Assembly: GCA_029204225.1 (NCBI GenBank)
Contig: MU832060.1
Coordinates: forward strand, 25,383 to 89,382
DNA length: 64,000 nucleotides
Origin: Diphasiastrum complanatum
Lineage: Eukaryota > Streptophyta > Lycopodiopsida > Lycopodiales > Lycopodiaceae
Reading direction: 5' to 3'
Shown here: in pieces, positions 57,963-64,000 of the stretch
How positions within the stretch are numbered: the stretch's first letter is position 1
Layout of the letters: each line of letters starts with the position of its first letter
Made by a program: the position numbers and the translations under genes
Notes under the pieces: model-generated
Told to the model about the DNA's origin: nothing
Seen by the model: only the letters and a program-made list of their open reading frames with translations
Databases searched by the model: none

Positions 57963-58730
57963 TTAATTGTCTGCACAGTCTTCCACTTGTTTCTTCAGTA
58001 GATGTGTAAGAGAGACATCAATAGAAGCATGATCTTGAATAAATCTCCGATAATAGCCGACTTGTCCTAAGAAAGCTCTTAGTTTACGTAAATTGGTTGG
58101 TATCTGGAGATTTTTTATAAGCTCGACTTTATATTTGTCGACTTCTATTCCTCTGTTAGATACAATGTGTCCGAGTAATATTCCTTCTTTCATACCGAAA
58201 AAGCATTTCTCTTGATGAAGGGATAAACAAGTATCTCGACATCGTTGCAATGTTAATTTCAGCTTCCGTAGGTGTGTCTTGATATTACTATATGCACAGA
58301 AATCATCAATAAATATTTCCATAAAGGTTCTTAGGAAGGCAACGAAAATTAATATCATGATTCGCTGAAAAGTAGCTGGTGTGTTACAAAGACCAAAGGG
58401 CATTTTGTTGTAGGCATAAGTGCCCCAATCCGTAGTGAATGTGGTCTTTGAACGATCCTCCTTTCGCACTCCAACCTGATTATATCCAAAAAATTCATCA
58501 CAGAAACTGTAATGCTCTTGACCAGCAACCTGATCTAAGATGGAATCAGTGAAGGGCAGAGGATGATGGTCCTTCCTGTGGCAACATTGAGTTTGCGAAA
58601 ATCCTGGGATATTCGTATTTTTCCAGTGCTTGCCAGGCTGGTCCTCCTAGCAATGCATCTTGTGAGCTCAGTCACTTCCCCAAGTTGGCCAGCCATCAAT
58701 GCTTTGCCAATTGTGGGCATCGTCATCACC
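57963..58730 (-). pseudogene. Gypsy RT fragment
   Basis: The minus-strand frame 58469-57963 encodes KTTFTTDWGTYAYNKMPFGL, TFQRIMILIF, the catalytic FIDDF box (YxDD normally) near 58305, GHIVSNRGIEVDK and FLGQVGYYRRFI. The RT fingers (KIRISQDFRKLN, LPFTDSILDQVAG) lie upstream in other frames at 58500-58620. RNase H and integrase are absent. It is of the same broad Athila/Tat-like type as the elements at 3-17 kb, but a separate copy. Confidence 0.85.
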
Positions 58731-58762
58731 TAGTTGTAACAATCATCACCTGATTGCAACAA
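58723..58762 (+). repeat. 20-bp tandem duplication
   Basis: AATCATCACCT(A/G)(G/A)TTG(T/C)AACA is repeated twice at the upstream edge of the gypsy fragment. Confidence 0.6.
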
Positions 58763-59340
58763 ATTCGTTCCTAAACTGTAATAGGATCTTGCTCAACACG
58801 AGGATGACATGCAAAGAGGAAATCTGATTCGGGTCGGAAAGAAAGAGAAGAGGCCCGTCCACGCTGCCTACTTCAAGCACGCAATGGGTTGTGCGAATGG
58901 GAAGAGCCTCTTACCCATACAAAGATATATCATAACACATAGGAAAGCTCACCAAAACATGGCATGTGATAGTAGCTGGCGTGGCAGAGAATCATTGGTG
59001 AAATTTTTTTAAAGCCGATCTTTTCGGCGGGAGTGGGCAGACGGATTCTAGCGTTGAATGTCAGTCATCCCTTCACGTGACCATCGAGTAGCGGGGCAGC
59101 CCCCCCAATTGAGCTTGCATGTGACCTTCTTCTTCGTTGCCTCCACTCTCGAGTTTACGCCCAGCTAAACGAAACTCTTCAAAAAAAAAAAGGCGGGGTG
59201 AAAAAAAAGGCGGGGTGGAACGAGATTGTTCGTTGCAGATCTGCGGTGATTTTGCTCCATTATTATGGATTCAGTGCTATAATCTATTGCTTCTTTTTAT
59301 CAGGAATCTGTGAAAGAAGACACGCCTCCAAAATTCATTT
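58763..59340 (+). promoter_or_regulatory. Probable promoter and leader exon of the DRP3 gene
   Basis: Two tandem AAAAAAAAGGCGGGGTG units at about 59181-59222 give GC-box-like sites just before the leader. The leader exon ends at a GTAAGT donor (59341). I cannot fix the transcription start. The ORF at 58809-59012 overlaps it and has no similarity. Confidence 0.4.
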
Positions 59341-59424
59341 GTAAGTTTAGCAGGCTTTTCATTCATGTTTGCAGCAGTTTTCATTTGTAACTTTAGCAGG
59401 CTTTTAATTCATGTTTGCAGCAGT
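59335..59424 (+). repeat. 45-bp tandem duplication at the leader-intron start
   Basis: TTCATTTGTAA(G/C)TTTAGCAGGC and its extension are repeated at 59335-59379 and 59380-59424. The donor GTAAGT is in the first unit; the second has GTAACT. Each unit also ends with a TTTGCAGCAG acceptor-like string. Confidence 0.65.
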
Positions 59425-59812
59425 CTTTTTCGTACTTGTTTTTCTAGCACGATCGTATCTGGTGGTGCGCTATTATTTGTTTTTGTTTGCAAACTCCTAT
59501 TGTAGCATTAGAGCAGTGTTACTTAGATTTCTTGATGCTTTTGCTGCAATACTTCTGGATTTGTTCGCTGTTTAGATATTCTTATTCATTTGCTATGATA
59601 TTTTTGGATTCGTATGCCTGGATTCGTTTGCTATAATAGTTTTCTAATTCATGCGTCTGGATTCATTTCATTTGTTAGAATCTATGTAATAAATTTATTG
59701 CTATGATATTGTTGAATTCATTTTGGAAATGAGATACATGAATGCCTTCGCTATGATATTTCTGGATTTATTTGCTATCGAGGAAAGTGCTAAGGGGAGG
59801 TAAATTTATCAG
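59341..59812 (+). other. Intron in the 5' leader of the DRP3 gene
   Basis: GTAAGT at 59341 and TTTATCAG ending at 59812 bound a 472-bp T-rich intron, leaving six bases (GCAGCC) before the ATG at 59819. GCTATGATATTTCTGGATT-like words recur four to five times between 59590 and 59780. Intron placement is inferred from the splice sites. Confidence 0.45.
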
Positions 59813-59818
59813 GCAGCC

Positions 59819-60864
59819 ATGTCGCAGCCTCCTACACCTTCTGGTTCAACTCCTGGATCACCGTTAGGATCGCCGCCACATCCACCACCAGTTCAAGCGT
59901 ACCTCGGTCAGCTGGTTATTCCACTTGTGAACAAGCTCCAGGACATATTTGCGCAACTAGGAAGTGCCTCCACCGTAGATCTACCGCAAGTAGCCGTCGT
60001 TGGAAGCCAGAGCAGTGGCAAATCCAGTGTTCTGGAAGCCTTGGTTGGGCGTGACTTCTTGCCCCGAGGGTCCGACATTTGTACTCGTCGCCCGCTCGTA
60101 CTACAGCTCGTGCAGACTCAAAGGAAGCATGAAGATCGTGTGGAAATATTGGAGTGGGGGGAGTTCTTACATATTCCTGGGAGGCGGTTCACAGATTTCT
60201 TAGCAATACGCAGAGAGATTCAGGTTGGAGTCTTGTTATACAGTCACTATTTATGAGTTAATGAGTTTTTCCCGCCATTCTGGTTCATTGAATCGATTAT
60301 CATAGAAAGTGTCACAATGGATGAGTAGTTTTTCAAAGCTGATCATAGCAAGCAATCAGTTTTCAGTAATGAAGGGAGCCATTTTCTTTGCAATGCTAGC
60401 TAAAATACTCCATTTGTATTAAAATGACAGCCTATGAAATGAGAATCTTAAATGGGTCTATAGAATGCGCAATGTTTATACTTTATTGTCTCTTTACTTT
60501 GCAATGGTCTTGCACAGCTACTTTCATGTTCCTAAGATTCTATTTTCCTATGCTGAAGTATAAATGGCATTTTCCTTGTAGGCTGAGACCGACAGGGAGC
60601 TAGGAATGAATAAGGGTATATCAGACAAGCAAATTCGCCTGAAGATATTTTCTCCAAACGTTCTGAACATAACACTGGTAGACTTGCCTGGCATTACAAA
60701 AGTGCCTGTCGGTGATCAACCTTCTGACATTGAGTCACGAATCAGGACTATGATTCTTTCTTATATCAAACATGATACTTGCATCATACTGGCAGTGTCT
60801 CCAGCCAATGCCGATCTTGCAAATTCAGATGCTCTTCAAATGGCAAGAATTGCAGATCCTGATG
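59819..60864 (+). CDS. DRP3: Dynamin-related protein 3-like (first two coding exons; gene continues beyond the window)
   Basis: Exon 1 (59819-60223; 135 codons) has a Pro/Ser-rich start, then [15 protein letters not shown], the P-loop [14 protein letters not shown] (G1), [14 protein letters not shown] with the G2 Thr, and EIRREIQ-like end (RREIQ). GT at 60224 and TTGTAG before 60582 bound intron 1. Exon 2 (60582-60864; phase 1 end at GGTAAGT) gives [28 protein letters not shown] (G3), [20 protein letters not shown]. Order and motifs match plant DRP3 GTPases, which pinch mitochondria and peroxisomes. G4 (TKLD), stalk and GED must lie right of the window. All visible catalytic motifs are intact. 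Confidence 0.88.
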
Positions 60865-63019
60865 GTAAGTATAATTACATCTCATTGAGCTCTTTGAAGT
60901 TGGCTTATAACAGCGTTTCCAAACAATATGCTGCTAGATATCAAGCAGACAATCTCTGTTTGTAGCTGAGGAAAAACAGGAAAGATATGTTGACTCGCAG
61001 ACATTTTTCTAGCATCGGATCATATGAAGTGTTAATGGCTGGATATAGAAAATAAAAAATGCGTCATAAGCTGAGTTGAAAAAAGCTGACCTTGGAACAG
61101 TCATATATTCAAATATTTCTGATATTGGGAGGAATCATTCTTCATCTAAAAAAGATGTCTTTCCAATACATAAGGCTATAGCTAAGCCAAATGGTAGCTA
61201 AAACATTTTGGTTTGCAGCCTTAAAAACTCTTTTTGAAATAATGACGAAACTTCCGAGTGTAGGGTGGCGGGGAATTCCTCCCATCCTTTTCTTATGCTT
61301 GTAGAAGAATGTCACAAAGATGGAGTGACACAAACTTTAATAAATCAATTAGTTTATTTCTATGTCCATTGAGATAAAACTTGTATGTTGAACCCAAATC
61401 AAGAGGAGCGAGATTTAACTTAGGCGTCCATGGACATACAAGATAATAAAAAAGGCAAAGGGGGATGAGACATGGTGTTACATCCCTAATTGACTAGGGT
61501 CATGCTTGGGGGCTAATTAGCCAAGGTCTAGCAGAACTTAGTCGATACAAGACCTTGGGGTTAAGGGATACTCTTAGTGGTTAGGACTATGACTCTAAGT
61601 CAACACTGAGTCCTAAGACCACTAGAATGGACATGCATGGGGAGTTGTTAATTCCACAAGCACTCTTGGGAATATGGCTTGGGATGTGGCTATGGTGATG
61701 ACAAGTTTTATCATTCACTGGCTCCCGGGATGGGATGCTAAACTATGTGATGAACTTAGTGGTCCTCCTGGATTTAGGTGTGGCACCACCCTATTGGGAG
61801 GTGGACTATGGTAGTATGGGATGCCGTAGTCATGCTCTAGGTTCATGTGATAACTCTTGCTCGGGGGTGATTGTATTGATGGTGTCTATGCTCTATGGTT
61901 GGGTTTGTTAATAGTATGTCTCTTCCCTTTTGTTCTGTACTCGTTTGGATCTGTGTCAATTTAGGATCTTGATTGCCTTTAGAATGGTAACGGAGCAGTT
62001 CTCGCACGAGGAAAGTCCAGGAGATACCGAAGGGGAGCTTCAAATTTGGAAAGTTGGAGCACCAATACTGAGGATCAAAAAGTAGATTTTGTCAATTCTA
62101 GAATGTGGTTTATTCAGAAAAGTAATGTTAACTTAGTTTTCCATTGCATGTGTTCAATTAACATGCAGTTGTGGTGAAATCTAAATAGAGAACTTGTATA
62201 GTCTATTCTTGACTCTTTGTTATTGTAGGAGGCTTGTGCACCTTCAATATGTATATTGCATGTTAATTTTCAAAAAGTTAGTCGTTGAATGTAATAATTG
62301 GTGTAATTACTTGTAATAAATTGTGGAGGTAGAAACTATAGTGGGTGAATGGAAAATTTGCGTAAATTATGCTTGTGAAATTAATTTTACCATGACTAGT
62401 TGCATGTTTGGATCTGTTGCAAATCGTTATTCTTCTATCAGCGATTGTAGCTCGTGATGCAGATCAAGTCACAAGTCCTGCATGTAGAAACTAGTAGCTA
62501 TTGAAACTACCAAAGATAGTAGATTGAAGACTCAAGAGATAACATAGATAGTAGATAGTAGTAAGTACAATCTTGATTGAAATACAAGTAATCAATGACT
62601 CAATTATGATTTATCGAGATCCAAGATTCAAGCAAGCCTAGGCCCTACTCGATTGTGGAACAGACTCACGATGCAAGATGCATGTATATACTCCTCTCGT
62701 AACCTAGGAGGTAAATCAAAAACCTTGGTGATGTCGATCTCGTCAGACTTTACTTGAAGTTTAAATAATGCATATCCAGGACTCGTCACTCATGATTCAT
62801 GTTATATAAGCATTGTAAGGTGAGTTGGGTAAGTCTGAAACTTTCCAGATGGAGAGGACTTTTTAAAACAACTAATATGTGTTTTCTAAGAATTGTGACG
62901 CTTTCTTATGGTAAGGTATGGCTTGGAATCTGGTGAAATGTGATTGAAGAATCATAACTCAGACTTTGGAGTATACTTGATCAATAAGAGAAGACTTAGA
63001 TCATGGTGTGATTATCTTG
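60865..63019 (+). other. Intron 2 of the DRP3 gene (5' part)
   Basis: GTAAGT at 60865; the acceptor and exon 3 are not in the window, so the intron is at least 3.1 kb. TGTTACATCCC at 61476 may be the start of a chromovirus LTR, but no matching copy is visible. No further exon is recognised. Confidence 0.55.
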
Positions 63020-63990
63020 AATGACTAAATAGGATAGCGGGATTTTGGTAGTGATTGGCCATCTTACCAAATCGACTATGTTTATTCGGGTAAAGACCAC
63101 CAAGAAAGCATTTGATTTAGCTTAGGTATTTGTCAAGCGTCTGTTTAGGATTTACGGATTACCAAGTGACATCATGAGCATTTGCGATCCGAAGTTCACC
63201 AGTCACTTTTTGGTTGACCGTATTTGCTAAACTAGTGATGACGCTAAGCTTGAGTTCTTCTGATTATCCTGTGACAGATGGTTTAGACGGAAAGAACAAG
63301 ACAGACGTTGAAACAAATGCTACGAGCATACGTTTCACGATGGCAATATGATTTGATCAAGTTTTTCCTATAATGTAGTAAGCATTCGGCTACCGGTTAT
63401 AGCCCGTTCATGCTTATATACGGTTTTGAACCTAAGTCACCCATTGTGGTAGAGACTCATATGATCAAGTTTCAGAAGGTAGCGGGTGTTTCCTTGCACG
63501 AAATGCAAGAATGTTACATATAGCACGAGAAAATGTCCAGTGTGCTCAAGATAGAGACCGACATTATGCTGATTTGAAAAGATCGCCTTGAGACTTTCAA
63601 GTGGGGGATTGGCTGTATTTTTCTAGAAGGATTCTAGTGTAATGCATACCGGCAAGCATTACAAATTGTCTCCTAGGTATAGAGGGCCGTATCAGATCTT
63701 GAAAGAGATCGGATCCTTAGCTCCCAGTTGGACCTCTCGGAAGAAATTCAAGTGCATCCAGTTTTTCACAAGTCGACTCAAGAAGAGTCTATGTGAAGGG
63801 GAGCATCTTGGTTTTTGGAGACCAATTGAACTTGTTCGATGAATCATCGGTGTGTCTCGACTTGAACCCGAATAGATCTTGGATACAAGAACTAACGATT
63901 GAGGAATCATATAGTTATCGAGCATTTGGTTCGATGGAAGGGTCACACGGACGATGATGATTCTTGGGAACAAGAAGGAGCTTAAGGAGG
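63020..63990 (+). pseudogene. Chromovirus (Ty3/gypsy) integrase and chromodomain remnant
   Basis: Plus-strand pieces, frame changing: VVIGHLTKSTMFIRVKTTKK with the first Asp changed to Gly, SDIMSICDPKFTSHF (second Asp kept), HSATGYSPFMLIYGFEPKSP (integrase end), KLSPRYRGPYQILKEIG with VFHKS-type GPF/Y module residues, and EHLVRWKGHTDDDDSWEQE, a chromodomain. Stops and shifts break it throughout. It sits inside the probable DRP3 intron 2, in the sense direction, and would be transcribed with the gene. Confidence 0.75.
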
Positions 63991-64000
63991 AACTTCCCTA

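Overview
This window is nuclear DNA of a land plant, dominated by transposable elements. The evidence is a DRP3-type dynamin gene with GT-AG introns, a chromovirus integrase with chromodomain, Ty3/gypsy Athila/Tat-like and Ty1/copia elements, a PIF1 (Helitron-type) helicase remnant, a MITE and long CT/GT microsatellites. I cannot name the species. The low gene density and long repeat-filled introns would suit a fern, lycophyte or other large-genome plant, but that is inference. I see no rRNA, tRNA, CRISPR or prokaryotic operon.

Layout. 0.69-2.39 kb is an inverted partial copy of a transposon gene that reappears at 35.75 kb. 3.24-19.67 kb is a nest of retrotransposons: a gypsy element on the minus strand is split by a related element on the plus strand (3953-14646), which has both LTRs, a tRNA-Asp-type primer site, a polypurine tract and a perfect 5-bp target duplication. 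The inner element has gag, protease and part of RT, lacks RNase H and integrase, and carries a long broken coiled-coil ORF before its 3' LTR. 20.0-20.36 kb is a solo LTR. 20.4-30.9 kb is non-coding, with a GC-rich fold-back repeat family (24.2-28.4 kb), a possible TIR element with a captured ORF, a long CT repeat and imperfect duplications.

31.3-32.5 kb holds an intact single-exon gene (minus strand, 397 aa) for an unrecognised membrane protein with a C-terminal anchor and S-P-E motifs. 33.8-34.2 kb is a MITE and 34.83-34.93 kb a GT/GC tract.

35.75-46.92 kb looks like a decayed, poorly characterised DNA transposon, or the remains of more than one. It holds a coiled-coil/zinc-motif protein that is a candidate transposase (+), an orphan protein of about 500 aa (-), a third multi-exon gene (+) and exons of a Ulp1/C48-like protease (-). 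A roughly 800-bp region between the two divergent genes is packed with CGCACTTGTGCG repeats and CACGTG boxes. A helicase remnant and two copia RT pieces are inserted in it.

47.0-58.7 kb is a mosaic of truncated copia elements (two copies of one family, one of another) and gypsy fragments. 59.3-60.9 kb holds the first exons of a DRP3 gene, with an intron in the 5' leader. The rest of that gene lies beyond the window, past an intron of at least 3.1 kb that contains a chromovirus remnant (63.0-64.0 kb). The only host genes I can support are the membrane protein and DRP3.
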